Below are positions 24,718-32,863 of a DNA stretch of 64,000 bases, piece after piece. Position 1 is the first letter of the stretch. Each line of letters begins with the position of its first letter. Position numbers and translations under genes: made by a program. Source of the DNA: JAENVU01 sp963801105 (GTDB lineage: Bacteria > Actinomycetota > Acidimicrobiia > IMCC26256 > JAENVU01); contig CAWDDH010000003.1 in the NCBI GenBank assembly GCA_963801105.1, positions 310,001 to 374,000 of the forward strand. The letters run 5' to 3'. A model generated the notes under the pieces. It was given only the letters and a program-made list of their open reading frames with translations, made no database searches and was not told the DNA's origin.

Positions 24718-26217
24718 GTGACCGACCAACCGAACATCCTCGTCATCTGGGGCGACGACATCGGGATCTCGAACCTGAGCTGCTACAGCGACGGCCTGAT
24801 GGGCTACCGAACCCCCAACATCGATCGGATCGCGACCGAGGGCGCGCGGTTCACCGACTACTACGGCGAGCAGAGCTGCACGGCGGGCCGCGCCGCATTC
24901 ATCACAGGCCAGAACCCCTACCGGACCGGTCTCACCAAGGTCGGAATGCCGGGCGCGGACATCGGCCTGCGCGCCAAGGACCCCACCATCGCGACCGCAC
25001 TGAAGGCGCACGGCTACGCCACCGGTCAGTTCGGCAAGAACCACCTCGGCGACAAGGACGAGTTCCTGCCCACCGCGCACGGGTTCGATGAGTTCTTCGG
25101 CAACCTCTACCACCTCAACGCGGAAGAGGAGCCCGAGCAGCGTGACTACCCCACCGAAGCGGACTTCCCCGACTTCCGCCAGCGGTTCGGCCCACGCGGT
25201 GTTCTCCACACCTGGGCGAACGAGGACGGGACCCAGCGCATCGAGGACACGGGCCCGCTCACCAAGAAGCGGATGGAGACTGTCGACGAGGAGTTCCGCG
25301 ACGCCGCGATCGACTTCATCGGGCGCCAGAAGGACGCGGAACGACCGTTCTTCCTCTGGTTCAACTCCACCCACATGCACTTCCGCACCCACGGCAAGCC
25401 GGAGAGCCGGGGACGCGCCGGCCGCTGGCAGTCCGAGTACCACGACACGATGCTGGACCACGACGACGTCGTCGGTGATCTCCTGAACGCCGTCGACGAA
25501 CTCGAGCTGGCCGAGAACACGATCGTCATCTACTCCACCGACAACGGTCCGCACATGAACACCTGGCCCGACGCCGGCATGACACCGTTCCGGAACGAGA
25601 AGAACTCCAACTGGGAGGGCGCGTACCGCGTCCCGGCGATGATCCGCTGGCCCGGGCACATCGCGGCCGGCCAGGTCCTCAACGGCATCGTGAGCCACAG
25701 CGACTGGTTCCCCACCTTGCTCGCCGCGGCCGGCGTCACCGATGTCGCCCAGCAGCTCCTGACCGGCGCTGATCTGAGCGGCACCACCTACAAGGTGCAC
25801 CTCGACGGCCACAACCAGCTGCCGTACCTCACCGGTGATTCCGACGAGAGCCCCCGCCGTCACTTCTTCTACGTGTCCGACGACGGCGACCTCACCGCGC
25901 TGCGGTTCGACAACTGGAAGCTGGTCTTCCTCGAACAACGGGCGACCGGCACGCTCAACATCTGGGCCGAGCCCTACACGCACCTCCGCGTGCCGAAGAT
26001 GTTCAACCTCCGCACCGACCCGTACGAGCGGGCCGACATCACGTCGAACACGTACTACGACTGGATCCTCGACCACGCGTGGCTCGTGGTTCCGGCCCAG
26101 GCGTACGCGGCGCAGATGCTGAAGACCCTGGCCGAGTTCCCACCGACGCAGAAGCCGGCGAGCTTCTCCCTCGAGCAGGTGGTGGCGACGCTCGAGGCCG
26201 GCATCCCGAGCGCTTGA
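24718..26217 (+). CDS. Type I (formylglycine) sulfatase
   Basis: A 499-aa alkaline-phosphatase-superfamily sulfatase. The metal-binding WGDD is at residues 11-14 and the modification motif C54-TAGR fits CxA/PxR, where Cys becomes formylglycine. Later landmarks are GKNHLGDKDEF, YSTDNGPHMNTWPD and the basic KNSNWEGAYRVP. GTG at 24718 is chosen because AGGAGG sits before it. No signal peptide, so cytoplasmic unless exported in complex. It is followed with overlap by the gene for its activating enzyme, giving a self-contained sulfatase operon. The substrate is unknown. Confidence 0.93.
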   Translation: MTDQPNILVIWGDDIGISNLSCYSDGLMGYRTPNIDRIATEGARFTDYYGEQSCTAGRAAFITGQNPYRTGLTKVGMPGADIGLRAKDPTIATALKAHGYATGQFGKNHLGDKDEFLPTAHGFDEFFGNLYHLNAEEEPEQRDYPTEADFPDFRQRFGPRGVLHTWANEDGTQRIEDTGPLTKKRMETVDEEFRDAAIDFIGRQKDAERPFFLWFNSTHMHFRTHGKPESRGRAGRWQSEYHDTMLDHDDVVGDLLNAVDELELAENTIVIYSTDNGPHMNTWPDAGMTPFRNEKNSNWEGAYRVPAMIRWPGHIAAGQVLNGIVSHSDWFPTLLAAAGVTDVAQQLLTGADLSGTTYKVHLDGHNQLPYLTGDSDESPRRHFFYVSDDGDLTALRFDNWKLVFLEQRATGTLNIWAEPYTHLRVPKMFNLRTDPYERADITSNTYYDWILDHAWLVVPAQAYAAQMLKTLAEFPPTQKPASFSLEQVVATLEAGIPSA

Positions 26218-27203
26218 CCGCCGGCCCACCACGCGCCACGGCGTCCCGTCGCGACCCCGTGCCGATGGTGTGGGTCCCGAGCGCAACCTTCACGATGGGC
26301 TCCGACGCGCACTACCCCGAAGAGGCACCGGCGCACCGCGTGCTGGTCGACGGATTCTGGATCGACGCGTTCGCGGTCACCAACGCCCGCTTCACGGAGT
26401 TCGTCGCCGCGACGGGGTACCGCACGGTCGCCGAGCGGCCGCTCGACCCGGAACAGTTCCCGGGCGCGCCGGAGGAGAACCTCGTCGCGGGTTCCATGGT
26501 GTTCACACCGGCGCCCGGGCCGGTCGACCTTCGACACCTCAGCCAGTGGTGGACCTGGGTTCCCGGCGCGAGCTGGCGACGCCCCGAGGGGCCGGCGAGC
26601 GACCTCGGTGGACGCGCCGACCATCCCGTGGTCCACGTGGCGCACGAGGACGCCGTCGCCTACGCCCGGTGGGTCGGCGCATCGCTCCCGAGGGAGGCCG
26701 AGTGGGAGCTGGCCGCGCGCGGCGGTCTCGAGGGCGCCGAGTTCACCTGGGGCGGCGAGCGCCGGCCGGACGGCCGGACGATGGCGAACACCTGGAGCGG
26801 CCCCGACTTCCCGTGGCGCCGGCCGCCGGAGGACGGCTGGGCCCGTACCGCGCCCGTCGGATCGTTCCCACCGAACGGATTCGGCTTGTACGACATGGCC
26901 GGCAACGTCTGGGAGTGGACCGACGACTGGTACGCCAGTGCCCATCCCGCCGACGCCGACAAGCCCTGCTGCGTTCCGGAGAACCCGCGGGGCCCCGACG
27001 TCGGGCGGAGCTATGACCCGTACCAACCGCAGTTCCGCATTCCCCGCAAGGTCGTCAAGGGAGGCTCCTACCTCTGCGCCGACACCTACTGCCGGCGCTA
27101 CCGCCCCGCAGCGCGGCGCCCGCAGATGGTGGACTCCGGCATGAGCCACATCGGGTTCCGCTGTGTACGCCGTGGTGCTGCACCGGACGAGGCTTCGCCA
27201 TGA
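26214..27203 (+). CDS. Formylglycine-generating enzyme (sulfatase-modifying factor)
   Basis: A 329-aa FGE-sulfatase domain protein: MVWVPSATFTMGSDAHYPEE, LPREAEWELAARGGLEGAEF, NGFGLYDMAGNVWEWTDDWY and KGGSYLCADTYCRRYR. The copper-binding, catalytic Cys pair (about C288 and C293) is present, so it should oxidise the sulfatase CxAxR cysteine using O2. Starts could be TTG at 26214 (overlapping the sulfatase stop), GTG at 26259 or ATG at 26265; TTG is preferred for the overlap. It lies between its substrate gene and a HAD gene. Confidence 0.93.
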   Translation: MTAGPPRATASRRDPVPMVWVPSATFTMGSDAHYPEEAPAHRVLVDGFWIDAFAVTNARFTEFVAATGYRTVAERPLDPEQFPGAPEENLVAGSMVFTPAPGPVDLRHLSQWWTWVPGASWRRPEGPASDLGGRADHPVVHVAHEDAVAYARWVGASLPREAEWELAARGGLEGAEFTWGGERRPDGRTMANTWSGPDFPWRRPPEDGWARTAPVGSFPPNGFGLYDMAGNVWEWTDDWYASAHPADADKPCCVPENPRGPDVGRSYDPYQPQFRIPRKVVKGGSYLCADTYCRRYRPAARRPQMVDSGMSHIGFRCVRRGAAPDEASP

Positions 27204-28114
27204 GCGCGTCGGACCGGTTGCCGTCGTGGCGCCGGGGAGCGACGCGGGACGCGATCATCGCGTTCCTCGACGCGTCGACCGCCCTGCCCCCCGCCCGGCG
27301 CGTCGCCGCGTTCGACCACGACGGCACCCTCTGGTGCGAGAAGCCCAGCTACGTCCAGTTCGACTTCTTCGCGGCCACCCTGCAGGCAGCGGCCGAACGC
27401 GAACCGGCACTGCGCGACCGCGTCGAGTACGCCGCCGTCCTCGACGGGGACATCACCGCTCTGGGCGACCTCGGCCTGGTTCGGGTGGGCTTGGCCCTGG
27501 CCGAGCGCTTCGACGGCATGACCCCCGACGAGTTCACTGCCGCGGTATCGGCGTTCATGGATCACGCGCGGCACCGGACGCTCGACGTCCCGATGCGCCG
27601 GACCGTGTACCAGCCGATGCTCGAGCTGCTCGACGAGCTCCGGGCGCTCGGCTTCACGATCTTCGTCGTCACCGGCGGGGGCACCGAGTTCGTCCGCGCG
27701 ATCAGCGAAGGGCTCTACGCCGTCCCGCCCGAACGCGTGGTCGGCACGCTGATCGAATACGAGTTCGTCAGGGACGGCGACCGACCGGTCCTGCGACGCA
27801 CGAGTCGCGTGCTGGGGGACGCCAACGAGGGCCCGAACAAGGTGGGCAACATCCAGACCCAGCTCGGCCGCCGTCCGATCCTCGCCGCCGGCAACTCCGG
27901 GGGCGACCGAGAGATGTTGGAATGGGCGTGCAGCGGCGGCGCACCCTGTCTGGCGATCCTCATCGACCACGACGACGCGGACCGGGAGTTCGCCTACGTC
28001 AGCAAGGCCGAGACCGTCGCCGAACCAGAACCGATCACCGAGGTCGGGTCCCGCCTCGGCTGGACGATCGTGAGCATGGCGACCGACTGGTCCACCGTCT
28101 TCCCCGGGGTCTGA
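27200..28114 (+). CDS. HAD-family phosphohydrolase
   Basis: A 304-aa protein with HAD motifs: motif I RVAAFDHDGTLW, motif II IFVVTGGGTEF, motif III Lys in NEGPNKVGNI, and motif IV AAGNSGGDREML. It resembles the phosphoserine phosphatase-like branch with an inserted helical cap (residues about 55-140). It overlaps the FGE gene (ATGA), so it is the third gene of the sulfatase operon; it might dephosphorylate a product of sulfate-ester breakdown, which is only an inference. Confidence 0.88.
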   Translation: MSASDRLPSWRRGATRDAIIAFLDASTALPPARRVAAFDHDGTLWCEKPSYVQFDFFAATLQAAAEREPALRDRVEYAAVLDGDITALGDLGLVRVGLALAERFDGMTPDEFTAAVSAFMDHARHRTLDVPMRRTVYQPMLELLDELRALGFTIFVVTGGGTEFVRAISEGLYAVPPERVVGTLIEYEFVRDGDRPVLRRTSRVLGDANEGPNKVGNIQTQLGRRPILAAGNSGGDREMLEWACSGGAPCLAILIDHDDADREFAYVSKAETVAEPEPITEVGSRLGWTIVSMATDWSTVFPGV

Positions 28115-28141
28115 CCCGACGCGCGCCGGTGCCGGGGCCGC

Positions 28142-29368
28142 TCACGCGGAGGGTGCCGGCTCGTCGGCCGAACCGCCGGCTGCGAGCATCTGGATGACAC
28201 CGAGACCGACCACGCCGAGCACGCCGAGGCTCAGGATCACGAGACCCGTCGGGCGGTCCCAGACGAAGAGCGTCAGGACCAGGACGGCGAACAGGCCGAT
28301 CCGCAGCCCCATCACGTTGGCGGCGGCCCACCGGCCGACCGGTCCGATCTCGACCACCTCGCCGATCCCCTCGCCCGCCCGACCCATGAGCCGGTTCCAG
28401 CGGGTCCGTACCGCGGTGGCGCCGCGCGACGGTCCGGCGAGCCACGCCGCCGCCCAGACGACGAGACCCAGCACGAGCAGGGTGCGGAGCCCGCGCTCGA
28501 CGAACCGGGTCACGGTGTCGAACACCGCGGCGGCCGCCGCCGTGCTCTGGACCGACGACGGGAGACCGTCGAGGTAGGCGCTCCGCGCGAAGCCGTAGGC
28601 CACCAACGAGACGACCATCGCCACGGCGACGCCGAAGCCGACCCGCATCAGCGCGACCCGGCGACGCGGTCCGACGTACACCGCGGCGGCGTAGAGCAGG
28701 AGGGTGATCAGGGGCAGGATCCACGCGAGCTTGTCGAGCAGGCGCGCGTAGGTCTGGACCGACGCGAGGTCGTCGGAGGCGACCAGAACGAACTTGGCGT
28801 TGATCTTCGAGACGTCGATGTTCTCGGGCACGCCGATGCCCAGATCGCCGAGCTGGGTGGCGACCTTCTGGGCGAGCGGACCGAGGTTCAGCACCACCTT
28901 CCCGTCGTCGGTGGTGACCGCACCGCGTGTCCGACCGGTCAGCGCCACCACGATCTGATCGTGCGCGTTCTCGTTGGCGAACTCCCAGATCTTCGGGAAC
29001 GCGTCGGACTCGAGGACCTTGATCGTCGCGTTGTCCACCAGTTGCTGGGCGCCCGCGGCGATCGGGGCGGCGAGGAACTTGGCGCGCGTGGGGAGCGCGT
29101 CCTGCGCCCGTTGCTCTACGTCGAGCACGTCGACGACCCTGGCCGCGACCCTCTGGGCAACGGCTTCCCGGATCGCCGGGTCCTTCGAGAGCGGGGCCAC
29201 CGTGTCCACGTAGCGGGAGGAATCGAGGACGAGGTTGCGGACCCAGACGGTGATACCGGCGAGCGGCAGGAGCAGCGACCCGATGACGATCAGCGCGATC
29301 GACGTGGTCGACCGCCCACGATGCTTCGCGACCTGCGCCTCGGTGTCGACCCCGGTCTCGACCGTCAT
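28142..29368 (-). CDS. Membrane protein with large extracytoplasmic loop
   Basis: A 408-aa protein with an N-terminal membrane segment (SIALIVIGSLLLPLAGITVW), a soluble region of about 170 residues containing SSRYVDTVAPLSKDPAIREA, then about four more membrane segments (AWILPLITLLLYAAAVYVG, LMRVGFGVAVAMVVSLVAYG, IGLFAVLVLTLFVWD, LVILSLGVLGVVGLGVIQML). The loop pattern is common in uncharacterised actinobacterial membrane proteins. GGGAG precedes the ATG. It converges with the HAD gene. No enzymatic motif seen. Confidence 0.8.
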   Translation of the reverse strand: MTVETGVDTEAQVAKHRGRSTTSIALIVIGSLLLPLAGITVWVRNLVLDSSRYVDTVAPLSKDPAIREAVAQRVAARVVDVLDVEQRAQDALPTRAKFLAAPIAAGAQQLVDNATIKVLESDAFPKIWEFANENAHDQIVVALTGRTRGAVTTDDGKVVLNLGPLAQKVATQLGDLGIGVPENIDVSKINAKFVLVASDDLASVQTYARLLDKLAWILPLITLLLYAAAVYVGPRRRVALMRVGFGVAVAMVVSLVAYGFARSAYLDGLPSSVQSTAAAAAVFDTVTRFVERGLRTLLVLGLVVWAAAWLAGPSRGATAVRTRWNRLMGRAGEGIGEVVEIGPVGRWAAANVMGLRIGLFAVLVLTLFVWDRPTGLVILSLGVLGVVGLGVIQMLAAGGSADEPAPSA

Positions 29369-29510
29369 GCTGATGCTCCCGGATTCGGTAGGCGCCGCTC
29401 ACCCGCCGGCGCGCAACTGCTGACTCCGTCCGTCACCCACCGCCTGCGGTTCCTACCAGCGAGCACCGGACGGGTCGGCTCGCCGCATCTCCCCTGCGAG
29501 GAGACTTCCC

Positions 29511-29640
29511 ATGCTCGCAGACTTCGCGATCGGGCAGGTGCTTCTGTCGGTTCTCGTGAGCTTCCTGCCCTGCCTCGCTGCGTTCTTGGACCTGGTCGTG
29601 CACGATCACCGAGGAGCAAGCATGCCTGCAGGCCACCGAA
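29511..29640 (+). pseudogene. Truncated start of a SHOCT/PLDc_N-type membrane gene
   Basis: After a strong GAGGAG ribosome-binding site, the frame reads MLADFAIGQVLLSVLVSFLP and then DLVVHDHRG, matching the beginning of the intact SHOCT-type protein at 60689-61084 (GSGQVFLSMLWFFLF ... ADIFRSHDM). After about 40 residues the similarity stops and the frame runs antisense through the YihY gene. It looks like the 5' stub of a lost paralogue. Confidence 0.5.
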
Positions 29641-29663
29641 GCCCCCGCACGCGGCGAACCCGC

Positions 29664-30671
29664 TCACGGCTCCGCGTCCTCCGCGTCCGCCTCCGCCGAG
29701 GAGAGCTGCTCCTCGAGGTCGAGGGCGTCCGGCACCGTGTGGCCGAGCCGCTCCTCGTTGCGGAACCAGAAGGCGGCATTCACCGCCGCCGAGAGCGTGA
29801 TGATGCGACCGAGGAAATACGCCCACAGCAGGATCGCGAGCGACGCGCCGATCGCGCCGTACGTCGCCGACTTCGCCTCGATCTCGTAGGCGAAGTAGTA
29901 GACGGTCGCCGTGTGGAGTAACACGGTGCCGACGCCGACCACACCGGCTCCGGGCAGCAGCGCCCACCAGGGCGTCTCCGCGCGAGGCAGGCGCAACGAC
30001 ACGAACAGCCAGATGGCGAACGGGACGAGCCCGGTCACGACGATCCCGGCGATCCCGAGCAGCGTCGACCGGGACCGAAGCCACCCGACACCCGCGCCGA
30101 CGAGGAGCTCCATCGAGACGAGACCGATGAACGCCGCCGCGACCCGGGACGACCTCGTCAGCTTGGGGATCGGGACCCGCCAGATCAGGCCGTGGGTGAT
30201 GCGCAGCACCTTGACGGCCGCGCGCGAGGACAGGAACAGCGCGAACCCGCTGATCACCAACGCCGTGATCCGCTGAGTGGTGCTGAGGTCACCAGCTCCA
30301 CGCACCGCGCCGGCGATCAGCCCGCCGATGCCGACGGCATGAGTGAGCGAGTTCGGGTCACCGTTCGTGACGTCGGAGACGAACCCCACGCCGACCACGA
30401 AGAAGAACACGTACGGCACGAGGAACAGGAAGATCCGGAACGCGACGGCAGCCGACAGCACGCCACCACCGGTCGCGGTGTCGACCTCGATGGCCCGGAA
30501 GACGGTGTCGATCAACGACGAATCCGGTCGGGCACCCTCGAACCGCTCGCGGGTCGAGTCGATGCGGTGCTCGATGATCTCGCGTTGGTCCTTGAGCCGG
30601 CGGGCGAGCGAACGGGTCTCCGGATCCTCGGCGACCATCTCGTCGCGAGGATCGGCCGGACCCGGGCTCAC
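29664..30671 (-). CDS. YihY/BrkB-family membrane protein
   Basis: A 335-aa protein with about six membrane helices in the YihY/virulence factor BrkB arrangement: GGGVLSAAVAFRIFLFLVPY, ITALVISGFALFLSSRAAVK, TVLLHTATVYYFAYEIEAKS, TYGAIGASLAILLWAYFLGR. Despite the old RNase BN label, the family is a set of envelope proteins of unknown transport role. The GTG at 30671 overlaps the channel gene stop (GTGA), so the two are translated together. The C-terminus is acidic. Confidence 0.88.
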   Translation of the reverse strand: MSPGPADPRDEMVAEDPETRSLARRLKDQREIIEHRIDSTRERFEGARPDSSLIDTVFRAIEVDTATGGGVLSAAVAFRIFLFLVPYVFFFVVGVGFVSDVTNGDPNSLTHAVGIGGLIAGAVRGAGDLSTTQRITALVISGFALFLSSRAAVKVLRITHGLIWRVPIPKLTRSSRVAAAFIGLVSMELLVGAGVGWLRSRSTLLGIAGIVVTGLVPFAIWLFVSLRLPRAETPWWALLPGAGVVGVGTVLLHTATVYYFAYEIEAKSATYGAIGASLAILLWAYFLGRIITLSAAVNAAFWFRNEERLGHTVPDALDLEEQLSSAEADAEDAEP

Positions 30672-31372
30672 GGGTCCTCGTCCTCTGACGCGGGCGTCGT
30701 CGGGCTCGACGGCCTCGCCCGGGCGCGGCCCAGATTCCCGACCAGCAGCGCCACGACGCTCACGAGGTACAGCTGGCCGAACAGGGCCTCGGACACGGCC
30801 AGCATCTTGCCCAGGCTGTACGCGGGCGTGAGGTCCCCGTACCCGAGGGTGGTGATCGTCGTGAAGCTGAAGTACACGAAGTCCGTGGCCGCCGCCGTGG
30901 CCCGCTGCACGAAGAAGGGGTCCCCGACGACGTCGATCACCCGGAACACGAGGGCGAAGGAGAGGCCGGCGAGGAGATAGACGCACAGCGACGCCGCGAT
31001 GGTCTCGAGGTCGATGCGCGCGTGGTGACGGATCCGGCGGATGATCGCCACGGGTCCTGCGAGCGCGAGGAGTGACCCGATCAGCGCCGGCCCGACCGAC
31101 TGCTTGTCGACGGCGATCGAGACGACCGTCCCCACCGACGCGAACGTGACCACGACGGCCGCGACGCGGAGGGTCCGGGCCGAGACGTGCGAGGCGTAGA
31201 GGATCACCAGCAGCGTCACGCTCTGGACGACCACGATGATCATCTGACCGATCTGGTGGTCCCCACCGGCGGCGAACGCGATGATCGAGGCCACGATCAG
31301 CCCCGCGGCCATGAAGAATCGGTCCTCCAAGCTCTCCATCTTCGAAGCTCGGGGCACGGGCACGCCGCGCAT
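30668..31372 (-). CDS. Potassium/ion channel family protein
   Basis: A 234-aa membrane protein: three to four N-terminal hydrophobic segments, then the two-helix pore unit with selectivity filter TTITTLGYGDLTP preceded by DFVYFSF and followed by the inner helix LFGQLYLVSVVALLVGNLG. TxGYGD marks a K+-type channel. There is no RCK domain, so gating is unclear. It overlaps the YihY gene downstream. ATG at 31372, 63 bp from the divergent gene at 31436. Confidence 0.88.
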   Translation of the reverse strand: MRGVPVPRASKMESLEDRFFMAAGLIVASIIAFAAGGDHQIGQMIIVVVQSVTLLVILYASHVSARTLRVAAVVVTFASVGTVVSIAVDKQSVGPALIGSLLALAGPVAIIRRIRHHARIDLETIAASLCVYLLAGLSFALVFRVIDVVGDPFFVQRATAAATDFVYFSFTTITTLGYGDLTPAYSLGKMLAVSEALFGQLYLVSVVALLVGNLGRARARPSSPTTPASEDEDP

Positions 31373-31435
31373 CGTATGACAGCGGATCCGGCGACCCGGC
31401 GCTTCGCGCTCGGCGACTGCAAGAATCAGCGCTGC

Positions 31436-32347
31436 ATGGTCGACCTCCCCGCCCGAGCCGTCCGGGTCCGCAGTGTTCCCGCGACCCGAGGGTCCCCCGA
31501 AACGTTGGCGGGCGCGGCCGCGAGGGTCTCCGACCTGGGCGTCGGCGCACTGTCGGTGACCACGGCTGCGATCGCCGACGTCCTCGACCGGTTCTGGCCG
31601 GGGCCGTCGCCGGACCGGGCGCACAGCTCGTTCGCCCGGCGGGTGGCCCGGGCGGCGACGGGCGCGGCGCTCGTGACCGAACAGCGCCTGCTCGGCGCCG
31701 GGGCGGCGGTGGAGGAGCTGACCCAGCGCTCCGTCGACATCGGCCGTTCGTTGCCTCTCGTGCGCGACGTCCTCGCCGGCGTGGATTCGTCGCTCGACCG
31801 GTGGGGCGCCCGAGCCGATGAGGAGACCCAGCGAAGTGAGGATGCCCTCGCCACGTTCGTCGGTCGGTTGGTCCCCGCGGTCGCCGAGACGATGTTGGCC
31901 CGGCTCGACGTCCCCGCGATCGCCCAGCGCCTCCCGATCGCCGAGATCGTCACCGAGCTCGTCGCCTCGATCGACCTCGACGCGCTGCTCGATCTCGTCG
32001 ACCTCGATGCGGTGCTCGCGCGGATCGACATCGACGCCCTGCTCCTCCGGGTGGACGTCGACGGCATCGTCCGCCGGGTCGACGTCGAGGCGCTGATGCA
32101 GCGGGTCGACCTCGACGCGCTGATGCTCCGGATCGACATGAAGCCGATCATCGACCGAGTGCTCGCCGAGGTCGATGTCGGCGGGATCGTCCGCGAGTCC
32201 ACGGGCTCGATCACGAGCGACGCGGTCGACGGTGCCCGGATCAGCGCGATGCGGCTCGACAACTTCGTAGGACGGGTCGCCGATCGCGTGCTGCTCCGCG
32301 GGACCACCCCCCGGAATCCGCCGGCCGACGACGACGTACCGGCATGA
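31436..32347 (+). CDS. Protein with seven 9-residue VDLDALLLR-type repeats
   Basis: A 303-aa protein without a recognised family. Residues 1-175 are helical and Ala-rich. Residues 179-241 are seven perfectly phased 9-residue units: IDLDALLDL, VDLDAVLAR, IDIDALLLR, VDVDGIVRR, VDVEALMQR, VDLDALMLR, IDMKPIIDR. Alternating hydrophobic and acidic positions suggest a regular coil or membrane-surface-binding helix/strand array. An upstream start (31376) is possible. It overlaps the RDD gene (ATGA), so its role is probably at the membrane with that partner. Confidence 0.7.
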   Translation: MVDLPARAVRVRSVPATRGSPETLAGAAARVSDLGVGALSVTTAAIADVLDRFWPGPSPDRAHSSFARRVARAATGAALVTEQRLLGAGAAVEELTQRSVDIGRSLPLVRDVLAGVDSSLDRWGARADEETQRSEDALATFVGRLVPAVAETMLARLDVPAIAQRLPIAEIVTELVASIDLDALLDLVDLDAVLARIDIDALLLRVDVDGIVRRVDVEALMQRVDLDALMLRIDMKPIIDRVLAEVDVGGIVRESTGSITSDAVDGARISAMRLDNFVGRVADRVLLRGTTPRNPPADDDVPA

Positions 32348-32832
32348 GCCGGGTCATCCGCGATCCGCGCGCCGAGGCGCTCCAGGGCGGACGGGCCGGC
32401 TTCGTCTCGCGCGTCACGGCGGACGCCGTCGACCTGGTCGTGCTCCAGGTCCTGTTCTTCGGGTGCCTGACCGCGGTGGCGGTCGTGCGGTTCCTGCTGC
32501 ACGAGGGCGGCGGATTCGAGATCTCGGCACCACAGACGTGGGTCTCGATCGCCGTCGAATGGGGCCTGCTCGTCATCTACCTCGGCGCGGGCTGGAGCAG
32601 TACCGGCCGGACCGTCGGCAAGACCATGCTCGGGCTCCGGGTCGCAGAGCTCGACGGTTCCACGATGCGACCGGTCCGGGCCTTCGCCCGGGCCGTGCTC
32701 TGTGCCAGCTTCTACCCGGGCCTGCTCTGGATCGTGGTCAGCCGGCGCAACGCGGCGCTCCACGACGTCCTGCTCCGGACCCAGGTCCTCTACGACTGGC
32801 GCGCCGCGACCGCGGCGCGCCAGGTCGCGTAG
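32344..32832 (+). CDS. RDD-family membrane protein
   Basis: A 162-aa protein with RDD features: the conserved Arg near the start of the first helix (FVSRVTADAVDLVVLQVLFF with the Asp pair), a second helix (AVEWGLLVIYLGAGWSSTGR), TVGKTMLGLRVAELDG and a final segment before NAALHDVLLRTQVLYD. RDD proteins are small polytopic membrane proteins of mostly unknown function, some linked to ion exchange. It overlaps the 9-residue-repeat gene and forms an operon with it. Confidence 0.9.
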   Translation: MSRVIRDPRAEALQGGRAGFVSRVTADAVDLVVLQVLFFGCLTAVAVVRFLLHEGGGFEISAPQTWVSIAVEWGLLVIYLGAGWSSTGRTVGKTMLGLRVAELDGSTMRPVRAFARAVLCASFYPGLLWIVVSRRNAALHDVLLRTQVLYDWRAATAARQVA

Positions 32833-32863
32833 GGGCTTCGCGCGCACCGGTCGGACTGAGGCG

